Source: an uncultured Flavobacteriaceae bacterium
GTDB lineage: Bacteria > Bacteroidota > Bacteroidia > Flavobacteriales > Flavobacteriaceae
Direction of reading: 5' to 3'
Assembly (NCBI GenBank): GCA_947489085.1
Contig: CANLCJ010000007.1
Coordinates: forward strand, 1 to 36,466
DNA: 36,466 bases
This document shows positions 24,730 through 34,263 of this stretch, piece after piece (position 1 is the stretch's first letter; each line of letters opens with the position of its first letter). Under the pieces are notes generated by a model that did no database searches, was not told the DNA's origin, and saw only the letters and a list, made by a program, of their open reading frames with translations. The position numbers were made by a program, and so were the translations under genes.

Positions 24730-26370
24730 TTATTTTTTGTATGCTTTTACCCTATCTTTTTTAGGATAAGGCACATTTTCACCATTTTTCACCCAGGTTC
24801 CTGTTGGTGCTTTGTTCGCTTTTAACCAAGCCAACATATCTGCATTCATTTGTAAAGCAATTTTTAGCTGCTTCTTGGTGGGGTTGTTTAAAAGATTTTT
24901 CTTTTCAGAAATGTCACTATTTACATGATACATGGCAAAGGTTTCCGTTTCATAAAAATAAAATAGTTTGTAGTAGTCGCTCCCAATTCGTGTTTGAATG
25001 AGTGTTGAAGGTGAAAAACGTTCGTCCATATAGCCCGGTAAATGCCAAAACAAATTGTCTCGAGACAACCATTTTTCTTCGCCTTTAAGAATTTTAGCAA
25101 ACGAAACCCCATCGTATTGTGCTGTACTACCATTGGGCTTTTTTAATGTTGAAAGGTCTACTCCTGTTAATTCGGCTAGTGTGGGTAAAAAATCAATACA
25201 GTGTACCGATTGATTTGTTATCGTATTTTCTTTAATAACACCCGGATATCTAAAAATTAAAGGCACTCTAATACCGCCTTCTGTTAACGTTCCTTTTTTC
25301 CCTGTTAGTGGTTTATTGTCTTTTAACCCGCCATTATCTGAATAAACGATAAAAATTGTATTGTTGGTAATGTCATCAGAGACATCGCCATCGCCATTCG
25401 GATCTTTTATTGCACGGTTAATCTTGCCGATATTTTGATCCAACAACTCAATCATAGACGCATATTCTGCCAAACGCTCATTTAAACCGCGCTTTCTATA
25501 TTTTTCAGTCAAATCTTTTCGACCTACAACTTTAGAATGCACCGCGTGAAAAGGTACATATAAAAAGAAGGGGTGATCCCCATTTGCATTTTCTTTGATA
25601 TAGTCTACTGAAAAATCGCCAATAGCATCCGTAAGGTGTTTTGGTGTGCCCTCTAAAAGTGATAACTCACTTCGTGAAGCATACGGCTTAAGCGTGGTGT
25701 TAATATAGTTTTGATCGTAAGGTGTCGCATACTTATCGACGTATTTGGACTTGAAAGTCCAACCTTTACGATCGGATTGCAAGGCCATATAATACGATTT
25801 TGTACGTTTCCCATCTACAGGTGCAGCGATAATATGGTGAATATCGGCTGGCAAATCAATACCAAAATCGCCTACTAAAGGATGCGGTGTCCCATGACTC
25901 TTCCCTATAAAAGCGGTTTTGTAACCTTGAGTTTTAAGGGCGTCGAAGATATTGATCCCGTCCTCTGCAATTACTTTTTTCTGCTGAAACGGTTTGATTG
26001 GCAAATTAGGGAATCCTTTTGTTCTTTTATCTTGCCTGCTTAAAGAACCTACATTATACACCTGATTATCTTCCCCTGTAGGATACTGCCCGCTAATTAG
26101 AGAAGCTCTAGAGGGTGCACAGTTTTGGTTGGTGTACGCGTAAGCAAAAGACATGCCTTCTGATGCCAATTGATCGATTACAGGTGTCTCGTATCGTTTA
26201 GAACCTCTACCGCCATTGGTATTACCTGTGCTCACATCTACCCATCCTAAATCATCGGCAAATAATAATACGATATTGGGTTTTGCTTTTTTTTCTGTTT
26301 TAGATTGAGAGAAAGCCAATAGCGGTGCTACTGCTAGAACACCTATTGTAATCTTTGAAATTAAGCGCAT
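24730..26370 (-). CDS. family S1 sulfatase, arylsulfatase-like, secreted
   Basis: A 546-residue sulfatase with a type I signal peptide (MRLISKITIGVLAVAPLLAFSQ) in contrast to the lipoprotein signals of the other four, so it is probably periplasmic or released. The metal site FADDLGW (38-44), maturation motif CAPSR (84-88), GKSHG and YSDNGGLKDNKPLTGKKGT are all intact. A 30-residue calcium-like stretch DPNGDGDVSDDITNNT occurs in the middle, a surface loop rich in Asp. It follows the upstream sulfatase by 84 bases, the longest gap in this operon, where a processing site or internal promoter could lie, though I saw no clear promoter. Confidence 0.87.
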   Translation of the reverse strand: MRLISKITIGVLAVAPLLAFSQSKTEKKAKPNIVLLFADDLGWVDVSTGNTNGGRGSKRYETPVIDQLASEGMSFAYAYTNQNCAPSRASLISGQYPTGEDNQVYNVGSLSRQDKRTKGFPNLPIKPFQQKKVIAEDGINIFDALKTQGYKTAFIGKSHGTPHPLVGDFGIDLPADIHHIIAAPVDGKRTKSYYMALQSDRKGWTFKSKYVDKYATPYDQNYINTTLKPYASRSELSLLEGTPKHLTDAIGDFSVDYIKENANGDHPFFLYVPFHAVHSKVVGRKDLTEKYRKRGLNERLAEYASMIELLDQNIGKINRAIKDPNGDGDVSDDITNNTIFIVYSDNGGLKDNKPLTGKKGTLTEGGIRVPLIFRYPGVIKENTITNQSVHCIDFLPTLAELTGVDLSTLKKPNGSTAQYDGVSFAKILKGEEKWLSRDNLFWHLPGYMDERFSPSTLIQTRIGSDYYKLFYFYETETFAMYHVNSDISEKKNLLNNPTKKQLKIALQMNADMLAWLKANKAPTGTWVKNGENVPYPKKDRVKAYKK

Positions 26371-26454
26371 TACATTTATTTTTATTTGATTTTTACTTTT
26401 TTTTTGATATGATATCTATAAATTTTAAACTTCAATTTGATACATCAACACCAA

Positions 26455-27981
26455 TTATCGGTCTGCTCCAATTACCTTTACATGCGTTTTTTGAGCGCCG
26501 TTTACACGTTTTTTCTGCGCTACAAAATAAGGCTGAAAGGTATAATTTGAAGCTGCATCCCAAATGACATTTTTCTGAGGCAACAGCGCTTTTAATGCCT
26601 TCTTTTCAGCATTAAATTTTGCATTACCAGCTTCATTATGCCATTCATTTGGATCTACACGATGGTCGTAAAATTCTTCTGTACCATCTTCATAGCGAAT
26701 GTATCTATAGCCGTCTTTTTTTACAGCATGATTATTCATCGCAAAGGTAGTAATTGCATAAGACTCTGCCACACCTTTATCGCTTTGCATCATAGCGACC
26801 AAACTCTTGCCTTCGTTTCTGGTGTAGGCAGGCAGTCCGCTTAATTCTAAAAGCGTCGGATAGATAGAAAGCATTTCTACTGGTGCTGTTATTTTTTTGC
26901 CTTTAGGCACATTAGGGCCTGCCAATAATAAAGGGGCTTTGGTAGCCGTTTCCCAAAGTGCATGTTTGGCAAAAGTGCCTTTTTCTCCTAAACGGTAGCC
27001 ATGATCGGACCATAAAACAACGATGGTGTTATCGGCATGTTTACTACGTTCTAAAGCATCTAAAACGCGTCCTAATTCATAATCCACATAGCTCATACAG
27101 GCCAAATAGGCTTGCACAATCTTTTTCCACTCGCCACTTTCCTTTGCCCATGCTGTGGATGGCATCATGGGTAAATCATTTATTTGTAGTCCAACCTTAG
27201 GGATATCTTTTAAATCATCGGCTAAATAAGGCGGGGTTTGTATGCCTTCTAAAGGATGCATATCAAACCATTTTTGAGGCACATACAAAGGGACATGCAC
27301 ACGTAAAAACCCCAATCCCATAAAAAAAGGTTTGTCGTACTGGCGTTGCAAACGTTCTACTGCCCAATTTACCGATTGGTGGTCTGGCATTAGGCTGTCT
27401 TGCTCTGGAAAAGCGCCCCAATCTGTACTGGTACGTCCATGTTTCCCCTTAATACCATTACCAAACCCATCCCAGACAAATCGTTCTTTAGGATAAGGTC
27501 CAAAACCTTTTACGCGGCCTCCAGACTCGTCAAAAACACCATCAGGCGCGTGTATATGGAACAGCTTTCCAATTCCCATCGTATGATACCCATTTTGCTT
27601 AAAATACTCGGGGAGAAAGGTGATATCTTTAGTTACAGGATTTCCTGCTCTTCTAATTTTGTTATCAGGCGTCATGCCATAAATCCCTGTTGTCGACGGA
27701 CGTAAACCCGTCATCACAGAAGCGCGCGAAGGTCCACATAAGGGAGCTTGAACATGGGCATTGGTAAAAGTAACGCCCATTTTTGCCAACCTCTCAAAAT
27801 TAGGGGTTTTAGCATTGGAATAGCCATCGATTGGTGTGATCCAATTGTTTAAATCATCCACCGCAATAAACAGCACATTGGGTTTTTCAAGGCTTTTTTG
27901 CGTCTCTGTACTTTTTTTTAGATTACAAGAAAACACAAGTCCCATTACGGCAGCGACTACCAAATAATTATATGTCGTCAT
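26455..27981 (-). CDS. family S1 sulfatase, iduronate-2-sulfatase-like lipoprotein
   Basis: A 508-residue sulfatase with lipoprotein signal MTTYNYLVVAAVMGLVFSC (Cys19). The metal site VDDLNNW (41-47) and maturation motif CGPSR (82-86) are intact; WSDHGYRLGEKGTFAKHALWE gives the remaining active-site residues. It resembles the first-listed sulfatase at 21788-23212 in overall layout (GKLFHIHAPDG, then the HGYRLGE motif), so the two are probably paralogous iduronate-2-sulfatase-type enzymes with different sulfate positions or sugars. It starts 7 bases after the stop of the upstream sulfatase, indicating cotranscription. Confidence 0.87.
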   Translation of the reverse strand: MTTYNYLVVAAVMGLVFSCNLKKSTETQKSLEKPNVLFIAVDDLNNWITPIDGYSNAKTPNFERLAKMGVTFTNAHVQAPLCGPSRASVMTGLRPSTTGIYGMTPDNKIRRAGNPVTKDITFLPEYFKQNGYHTMGIGKLFHIHAPDGVFDESGGRVKGFGPYPKERFVWDGFGNGIKGKHGRTSTDWGAFPEQDSLMPDHQSVNWAVERLQRQYDKPFFMGLGFLRVHVPLYVPQKWFDMHPLEGIQTPPYLADDLKDIPKVGLQINDLPMMPSTAWAKESGEWKKIVQAYLACMSYVDYELGRVLDALERSKHADNTIVVLWSDHGYRLGEKGTFAKHALWETATKAPLLLAGPNVPKGKKITAPVEMLSIYPTLLELSGLPAYTRNEGKSLVAMMQSDKGVAESYAITTFAMNNHAVKKDGYRYIRYEDGTEEFYDHRVDPNEWHNEAGNAKFNAEKKALKALLPQKNVIWDAASNYTFQPYFVAQKKRVNGAQKTHVKVIGADR

Positions 27982-27988
27982 AACTAAT

Positions 27989-29329
27989 TTATTTTGCCCT
28001 AAAAGCCTCTATTTGTTTTTTTAATTTTTCAACGATTTCAGGATGCTGTTCTGCAATATTATTTTTTTCAAATGGATCTTCATCTGTATTAAACAGTTCT
28101 ACCTTGGCCTTCGATTTTCGTTTTGAATCTGGTAGAATTAACTTATACGGTTTTGCTACAGCCATAGTGTAAAACAAACTTGATGCCACTGTATTAAAAT
28201 CGTGTGCATAAATTTCACCAAAAATCGTTTTTCGCGCTGCCAACTGCTTTTCATCTAAAACACTAATTCCTGGTAAAGCTTTTGGTTTTTCTATATTCAA
28301 TATATCTAAAACTGTAGGTACCATATCGATACTACTCACTACGGTTTCTGTATCCATTTTGGGTTTAATTTTACCGGCCCACTTATACATAATTGGGGTA
28401 CGTATTCCTAAATCGTAAGGTGCACGTTTGGAATTTTTTGCAGAACCGCCGTTATCACTATTCTGTACCCATCCGTTATCACACACATAAACAAACAAGG
28501 TGTTTTCTGTAAGTCCTTTGTCTTCTATAATATCGAATAATTGACCACAGGTTTCGTCAAACCATTCGCACATGGCCCAATATTTTGCAAGATATTTAGA
28601 ATCTGTCTTTTTAGAATATTTTTCTAGTAAACGCTTTGGGGGTGTGTGGGGTTTATGTGGTAAAAATGGTGCATACCATAAAAAGAAAGGTTTCTTTTCT
28701 TTGAGGGCTAAATCGACATAGCTTGTTAAGGTATCCATGCCTTTTCTTCCAATCTGTAATCCGTAATCTCCATGACGTCCGCCACGTTTGGGATCGCCAT
28801 GCGTCATCCCATAATCAAAACCACCTATTTTATAATTACCATGCCACCATTTTCCCGTTTGAAAAGAAAGATACCCTTTTTCCTTAAGTAAATCTGGCAG
28901 TGTGGTTATAGCTTTAAAATCTTCTATAACGGCTTCATAATTTTTGGCCCTCCATGCTTTTTTCTCTTCTCTTTTATCTCCAGGTAGTTTCTTGTCATTT
29001 CCTAAAATACCATGATCTTTGGGATACATTCCTGTGATTATGGTTGCTAAAGAAGGTGAGCATAACGAAGTAGGTACATACCCTTTTTGGAAGGTTAAAC
29101 TTTCGGAGGCAAATTGATCTAAACGCGGTGTTTCTATGTTTTTATCGCCCATAAACCCATAATCTGTCCATGACTGATCGTCTGATAAGATAAAAACAAT
29201 ATTTGGCGTGGATGTTGCTGCCTGAGAAGATTGCTTACCTTTAATCTTCTTACCTTTTGGTGTATTGCTACAAGATAACAGTATTATTGCAACTAAAAAA
29301 TGAACACTTACTAATTTACATATTTTCAT
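27989..29329 (-). CDS. family S1 sulfatase with CSPSL maturation motif
   Basis: A 446-residue lipoprotein sulfatase (signal ending AIILLSC, Cys20). The metal site LSDDQSW (48-54) is normal, but the maturation motif is CSPSL (90-94) where the usual consensus is CxPSR: the arginine is replaced by leucine. Other active-site parts are present (TGKWWHGNYKIGGF, CDNGWVQNSDNG). Sulfatases with CxPSL do recur in marine Bacteroidota and Planctomycetes as far as I recall, so this is probably a functional subgroup (perhaps S1_25) and not a dead enzyme. Cys90 remains available for formylglycine formation. It lies 17 bases after the BNR_4 gene. Confidence 0.83.
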   Translation of the reverse strand: MKICKLVSVHFLVAIILLSCSNTPKGKKIKGKQSSQAATSTPNIVFILSDDQSWTDYGFMGDKNIETPRLDQFASESLTFQKGYVPTSLCSPSLATIITGMYPKDHGILGNDKKLPGDKREEKKAWRAKNYEAVIEDFKAITTLPDLLKEKGYLSFQTGKWWHGNYKIGGFDYGMTHGDPKRGGRHGDYGLQIGRKGMDTLTSYVDLALKEKKPFFLWYAPFLPHKPHTPPKRLLEKYSKKTDSKYLAKYWAMCEWFDETCGQLFDIIEDKGLTENTLFVYVCDNGWVQNSDNGGSAKNSKRAPYDLGIRTPIMYKWAGKIKPKMDTETVVSSIDMVPTVLDILNIEKPKALPGISVLDEKQLAARKTIFGEIYAHDFNTVASSLFYTMAVAKPYKLILPDSKRKSKAKVELFNTDEDPFEKNNIAEQHPEIVEKLKKQIEAFRAK

Positions 29330-29346
29330 TATTGTTTAATTTTAAT

Positions 29347-30774
29347 TTATCTACGCTTCTTTAAAATTTTAGCTTCACTTTTTACACGTTTAATAGGACC
29401 GTTATCTCCTAACAAATACATTTTTTTATAGTCTGTTCCAGATGCTTTTTCTCCCACAATAATTCTAGCGTCGGGATGCGGATTATCTATGAGTGAGGAT
29501 ATCACAAATGTGGCATCTTTTCGACGTAAAAACACCGTTCCTTTTTTAAAGGATGCACCGCCATTAAAGCTATCCCACCTACTAACTTCTCCAACATCGT
29601 CACTCGTTCTACTTTCTAAATAAATACTTACTTCGTTTGATGATTTTACTTCTATATCACCATTCCCTCTAGGCAGATCTTTATTATTACTTTTTAGCCA
29701 AGTTGTTCCATTCCATCTAAAATGTTGTATGCGTTTAGGGCCGCTTCTCTTCTCTCCTACATCAGGCCCTACCAATACACAAACTTGCGGGTTTCCATTA
29801 GGATCTACATCAACCACACCTTGAAATGTCCAATCGTCAGGAATTTCCCTTACCAACGTTTTTTGGTCTGCCATTTCCTTAGTTAAAGGCATTTGTAATG
29901 ATTCGTTTTTAACATTTTTCCACACGCCTGTTTTAGTATCAAATACCATGTAATAGATATTATGTCTTTCTGGTATATGCCCTCTAGCATCTTGCGCGTT
30001 TTTATTATCTCTACAAATATGATAATCGAACGCTACAATAATATCATTTCCATTCCCTTTGCTTACCCAAGGGTACCAAGAATCTTCGGCTTCAATATTT
30101 TGCAAGCGTTTATGTTTTAAAAATGAAACAGGCGCACCAAAAGTAACACCATTGTCTGTAGATTTTTGGTACACCCAATCACTCCTGTGTGCGCCATGAC
30201 GGTAAAATAAATACATATCGCCGTTATCCATTTTTACAAACTGACTGTAGGTTCCAAACAATGATACATTATCTAGTGTTTGCCATGAAGAAATATCTAA
30301 AGGCTTTTTAGAAACTGCATGCAAATTTTTACCATAATGATGATTGCCTAACGGATTCTCTCCATCTGCTGGAGTTCCACCATGCCCTCCAAAAGCAATA
30401 TGAATATAGCCTGCATCATCTATAAGTATGGCAGGTTTACCGTGGTTATCTATTCTTTTCTTTCGGTTAGGGTCTTTACCCATTTCACTTACCCCCGCCT
30501 TAAATGGGCCTTTCCATTCTTTTGTGGTATGATTGTAAGACGCTACATAAGGGTCTTCCTTTTCGCCTTGGTAGCATACGTAAGTAATTCCATTATGATA
30601 AACTCCTGCAGGATGTTGTACGATGGCCACAGCATTTCCAAAACCATTATCGGCAAAGTAATCGACCGTTTTATGCGATTTTGTGGTTTTAGTAGTATCT
30701 TTCTGTGTTGATGCACATCCTAAAAGGCAAAAACAAATACATATTATTTTAAAAACGTGTGAATTGAATATCAT
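29347..30774 (-). CDS. BNR_4 beta-propeller lipoprotein, candidate ulvan lyase (PL24/PL25-like)
   Basis: A 475-residue lipoprotein (signal CICFCLLGC, Cys20). The body shows BNR-type blade repeats (SxDxGxTF, as in KSTDNGVTFGAP) and the BNR_4 pattern HNGITYVCYQG, DNHGKPAILIDDAGYIHIAFGGHGG. His111 and His131 are 20 residues apart, followed by FYRHGAHRSDW (His193), WYPWV (Tyr234) and FDYHICRDNKN (His252). Seven-bladed ulvan lyases of families PL24 and PL25 belong to the same Pfam group and use similarly spaced histidines and tyrosine, from memory. Annotators usually leave such proteins as BNR-repeat proteins. It sits 2 bases after the full-length rhamnosidase. A lyase role is inferred; a sugar-binding role is the alternative. 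Confidence 0.72.
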   Translation of the reverse strand: MIFNSHVFKIICICFCLLGCASTQKDTTKTTKSHKTVDYFADNGFGNAVAIVQHPAGVYHNGITYVCYQGEKEDPYVASYNHTTKEWKGPFKAGVSEMGKDPNRKKRIDNHGKPAILIDDAGYIHIAFGGHGGTPADGENPLGNHHYGKNLHAVSKKPLDISSWQTLDNVSLFGTYSQFVKMDNGDMYLFYRHGAHRSDWVYQKSTDNGVTFGAPVSFLKHKRLQNIEAEDSWYPWVSKGNGNDIIVAFDYHICRDNKNAQDARGHIPERHNIYYMVFDTKTGVWKNVKNESLQMPLTKEMADQKTLVREIPDDWTFQGVVDVDPNGNPQVCVLVGPDVGEKRSGPKRIQHFRWNGTTWLKSNNKDLPRGNGDIEVKSSNEVSIYLESRTSDDVGEVSRWDSFNGGASFKKGTVFLRRKDATFVISSLIDNPHPDARIIVGEKASGTDYKKMYLLGDNGPIKRVKSEAKILKKRR

Positions 30775-30776
30775 AG

Positions 30777-33700
30777 TTATAGCGTTGTTTTTTTATAAAA
30801 TTGAAGTTTCACAGGACCCAAAAGTCCTGAAATTTTTAATTCATCATCTTTTTTCCAATGCTTCCACGAAGAAAATGTTTGTCTCTTAGAATCACGAGAT
30901 TCTGGACGTGATAACCAACTAGGAAGTGCCTTGGTTTTATTACCTCTGCGCTGGTAATCTAAAGGTTCTTTTTCGTCGCCAATCAAGCGGTTTACCCATA
31001 AATTTGTGATTTTTAATTGTATGGTATTTTGACCTTTTTTGACATAATTACCAATAGCAACTCTAAAAGGTGCTTTCCATAGGGTGCTTACTTTTTTACC
31101 ATTTACACTAACCTCTGCAATTACCGCTACGCTTCCTAAATCCAATTCAAATGCATTGTCCTTGCATAACTGCTTTTCAGATAGGGTGAATTGTTTTTCA
31201 TAAATTGCAGTACCTGAAAAATGCTGAATATCGTCTTCTGCTACTTCCGACCAAGATGATAAGGTTGTAAAGTGCTGTTTTAGTGCCGTACCATTTTTTA
31301 AAGGAAATGTGACCTCCCAATTTTTAGACAGGTCTATTGATTTTGGAACTGTTACGTTTACTTCTTTTGACTTTCCTGAAGCTGTCGTATACGATAAACG
31401 TCCAGAAAAAGGCGTTTTCCAAATGGTAGTGCCTTTGGTTTTATAAATTTCTGATGCAGGTACAGATCGGTTTAAATTCAAAAATTCGCCTTCTGGAATT
31501 ATAGTGGTTCTTGAGTTGCCATCGGTTTCGAATGTGATTTTTAGAAAATTAGTAGCATTTTTTAATGCTTTACCATGAACCAATTCATCTGAAATTTTGA
31601 TATTCAAATGTCCTGAAGCTACTTGTGCTTTGATGTCTTTGGTAACATCAAAAGCTTCAAAATTTTTAGGCACCCCTTTGGTTTCTGCTTTAAATTTACC
31701 AAACACCGCAGAAATGATTTTGAGGGGTTGATTGCCTGCATCTATTTTAACAAACTCTCGTTCTTCGGCATGTACATGTTCGACGTTATCTCCAATTTGA
31801 TATTCCATTCGAAACTCTTTAACATAGCCCATCGCTGGATCGCAATCGCAAAAAGCTCTAGACATCTGAAAATTTAACGTCCCACCTTTTACCTCGGCTG
31901 CAACTTTAGCTGTTATGTCGATTAAGCCTTCTTGTAAAAAGTTACCATATTCTGCTTTTATGATTTTTAAGTTAGATAGTGGTGCTGGTGTTGGTTTTTC
32001 TAATTTTACATCAGCTTCAACAATATGGTTTTTATCTACTAAATTTCCTTTAAATACTACAAAAACAGACTGTTCGCTATCTAAAGCAATAGGAACATTT
32101 ATAGTCCCATCATCATTACTTTTCCAAACGGCCATTTTTTGAATCTCACCTGTTTCTGCATTCCATATTTCAGGTGATTTATTTGCGACTTTAAAACGTC
32201 CTGTAAATGCTACTTTTTCCTTTTTGGCATTGGCTATAAAATAGATATCGGCATCCTTTGTTTTTCTATGAATAAATCCAATGTCTTCCATATTCGCCTC
32301 GGCAATAGAAAAATCTGGAACAATCTTCTTTTTAGTTAAAAACTCTTGAACGCTAATGGTTTTTATCAACCCATTATCCCAAAGGGCGTTAGCTGTACGT
32401 TTTATATAAGCATCACTTTCGGGGTAATTGCTCAAACTAGGCGATTTTTTAGGTTTGTGCCCTATAACTGTTGCGCCTTTTTTAACCAATGCCTCTATAA
32501 TCTTTAATGTTTCGGGCGTTATCCAATCACTTTCGGGTAAACGTAGCACTTCGTATGCGACTCCAAATTTTGTAACGATTTTACCGTTTTTCACGGATAA
32601 TTCGGGGAGTTTATGAGCTCCGATTAAGTCATAATCATAGCCCGCCGTTTTAAGTTCTGGCAATAAAAATGCGGTGTTGGGAGACGAATCGCCTGTAAAC
32701 ACCAATACCTCTGCAACATTAGTGCCTTGTTGCAATAAGTATTGCGATTTGGCCAAATAGTCCAAATAGCTTTTGCTTTGGCTCCACCAAGTATTTAAAC
32801 GGTTAAAATCAAAACCGTGGTAACTTAAGGCCATACCTGGGGCAACATCCCAAGGTTGATGCACATAGGTATGAAATATAAATCGGGTAATGCCTTCTGC
32901 CCATGCTTTATCACCAATAGATTTTATCGTTGCAGGGTGTTTGTCCCAGCCCCCAATACCGGTAAAAGATTCTGCCCCAACAATGCTGCTTCCATTTAAA
33001 TGGGCTATAGAAGACACAAATTTTGAAGAATCAAAAAATGGGTAGCCCCCACTCCAAAACTCACACATCACGATATCGCCTTTTGCGCCTACTTGCATAT
33101 TATCAAAAGGGCCCCAATAGGGTTCTACAGAAAATTTTAGTTTGTTTTTATGACACAATTCTGCAAAATGGCCATAATAGTTTTCGGCCATGGCATCGCC
33201 AATGGTACGTCTAAAATCCCACTGAAAACGCTCTGTAACTTCACCACTATCTACATAATAGCCTGCTAAGGTTGCCAAATACGGTGTAATATCATAACCT
33301 CTTCGTTTTTTAAATTGCTGTTCAAAACCTGTTGTCCAATTTTGTGCCCCAACCTCGTAGCTATCAATCAAACAATTTGTTACGGTTTCTCCAACTAAAT
33401 CGCCTAGTTTATTCAAAATGGGTTGTACACCTGCTTTCCAATAGGCATCTAAAGCTTTTTTAGACATTTTATCGACTTCTAAACCATGGCCACCATCTAC
33501 TGCGGGTCTGTTTTTTGCACCATTAGGCGTATGCCCTATTCGTAGAATAACCCATTCGCCTTCGGGCGCTTCCCATTCTAAAATACCTTCTTCAGACAAT
33601 TTAGAACTAATGTCTATAATACGTTCCTTTTTTATAATGGCATCTTTTGAAATTGCCTTGGTATCTGGCAATAAATGGTTCCGAATTCTATCGGATAATA

Positions 33701-34253
33701 TTTTATAATCTAAGCCATCAATCTTAACGGATGCCTTAGGTTTAGGAAAGGCTAAAACAGCAATATCTTGGTAATAGGTAAACTTGGTTTCTGGCTTTGG
33801 AAGTGCTTTTTTTAACAGACGCCCTCCATCAACAATAAGCTCGCTAGAAACTACGGTTTGCATGGCATTTTCTTCGGTAACCCAAGGGCCGCCACTAGAC
33901 GACCAGCCTGCACTATTATGAAATGCCAATTCTAAATCTAAACGCTTTGCTTCTGTGGCTGCAAAGTGAAATAAGTCTAACCATTCTTCGCTTAAATAGG
34001 TTATCCCGCCTTTTGGAAAACCTAAATGCACATTAAACAATTGCGCTTCCTGAATGCCCACGTGTTTCATGGCTTCTAAATCTTTTGTTATACCAGACTT
34101 AGAAACGTTACCACTTATCCAATGCCACCATGTTCTGGCTTTTGCTGCATTGGGTGGTGTTTTAAATCCTGCTTCTAAAATAGCAGGTGCCTCTTGTGCA
34201 TAGAGTATGCTACACCATAAAACAGTTATAATGATATGTAGTGTCTTCTTCAT
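30777..34253 (-). CDS. GH106 alpha-L-rhamnosidase
   Basis: A 1158-residue exported enzyme (signal MKKTLHIIITVLWCSILYAQ). The N-terminal hallmark of GH106 is present: ARTWWHWISGNVSKSGITKDLEAMKHVGIQEAQLF (about 39-73), AFHNSAGWSSSGGPWV and IDSYEVGAQNWTTGFEQQFKKRRGYD (about 300). The catalytic barrel is followed by beta-sandwich domains and ends with a GH2-type sugar-binding domain (GTAIYEKQF, VSVNGKKVSTLWKAPF, ITNLWVNRLIGDE). Family members release terminal L-rhamnose with inversion, using calcium. In this locus it should act on rhamnose-ended ulvan oligosaccharides after lyase and sulfatase action, feeding the rhamnose operon. It follows the second GH106 by 10 bases. Confidence 0.88.
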   Translation of the reverse strand: MKKTLHIIITVLWCSILYAQEAPAILEAGFKTPPNAAKARTWWHWISGNVSKSGITKDLEAMKHVGIQEAQLFNVHLGFPKGGITYLSEEWLDLFHFAATEAKRLDLELAFHNSAGWSSSGGPWVTEENAMQTVVSSELIVDGGRLLKKALPKPETKFTYYQDIAVLAFPKPKASVKIDGLDYKILSDRIRNHLLPDTKAISKDAIIKKERIIDISSKLSEEGILEWEAPEGEWVILRIGHTPNGAKNRPAVDGGHGLEVDKMSKKALDAYWKAGVQPILNKLGDLVGETVTNCLIDSYEVGAQNWTTGFEQQFKKRRGYDITPYLATLAGYYVDSGEVTERFQWDFRRTIGDAMAENYYGHFAELCHKNKLKFSVEPYWGPFDNMQVGAKGDIVMCEFWSGGYPFFDSSKFVSSIAHLNGSSIVGAESFTGIGGWDKHPATIKSIGDKAWAEGITRFIFHTYVHQPWDVAPGMALSYHGFDFNRLNTWWSQSKSYLDYLAKSQYLLQQGTNVAEVLVFTGDSSPNTAFLLPELKTAGYDYDLIGAHKLPELSVKNGKIVTKFGVAYEVLRLPESDWITPETLKIIEALVKKGATVIGHKPKKSPSLSNYPESDAYIKRTANALWDNGLIKTISVQEFLTKKKIVPDFSIAEANMEDIGFIHRKTKDADIYFIANAKKEKVAFTGRFKVANKSPEIWNAETGEIQKMAVWKSNDDGTINVPIALDSEQSVFVVFKGNLVDKNHIVEADVKLEKPTPAPLSNLKIIKAEYGNFLQEGLIDITAKVAAEVKGGTLNFQMSRAFCDCDPAMGYVKEFRMEYQIGDNVEHVHAEEREFVKIDAGNQPLKIISAVFGKFKAETKGVPKNFEAFDVTKDIKAQVASGHLNIKISDELVHGKALKNATNFLKITFETDGNSRTTIIPEGEFLNLNRSVPASEIYKTKGTTIWKTPFSGRLSYTTASGKSKEVNVTVPKSIDLSKNWEVTFPLKNGTALKQHFTTLSSWSEVAEDDIQHFSGTAIYEKQFTLSEKQLCKDNAFELDLGSVAVIAEVSVNGKKVSTLWKAPFRVAIGNYVKKGQNTIQLKITNLWVNRLIGDEKEPLDYQRRGNKTKALPSWLSRPESRDSKRQTFSSWKHWKKDDELKISGLLGPVKLQFYKKTTL

Positions 34254-34263
34254 AATCGACGCC

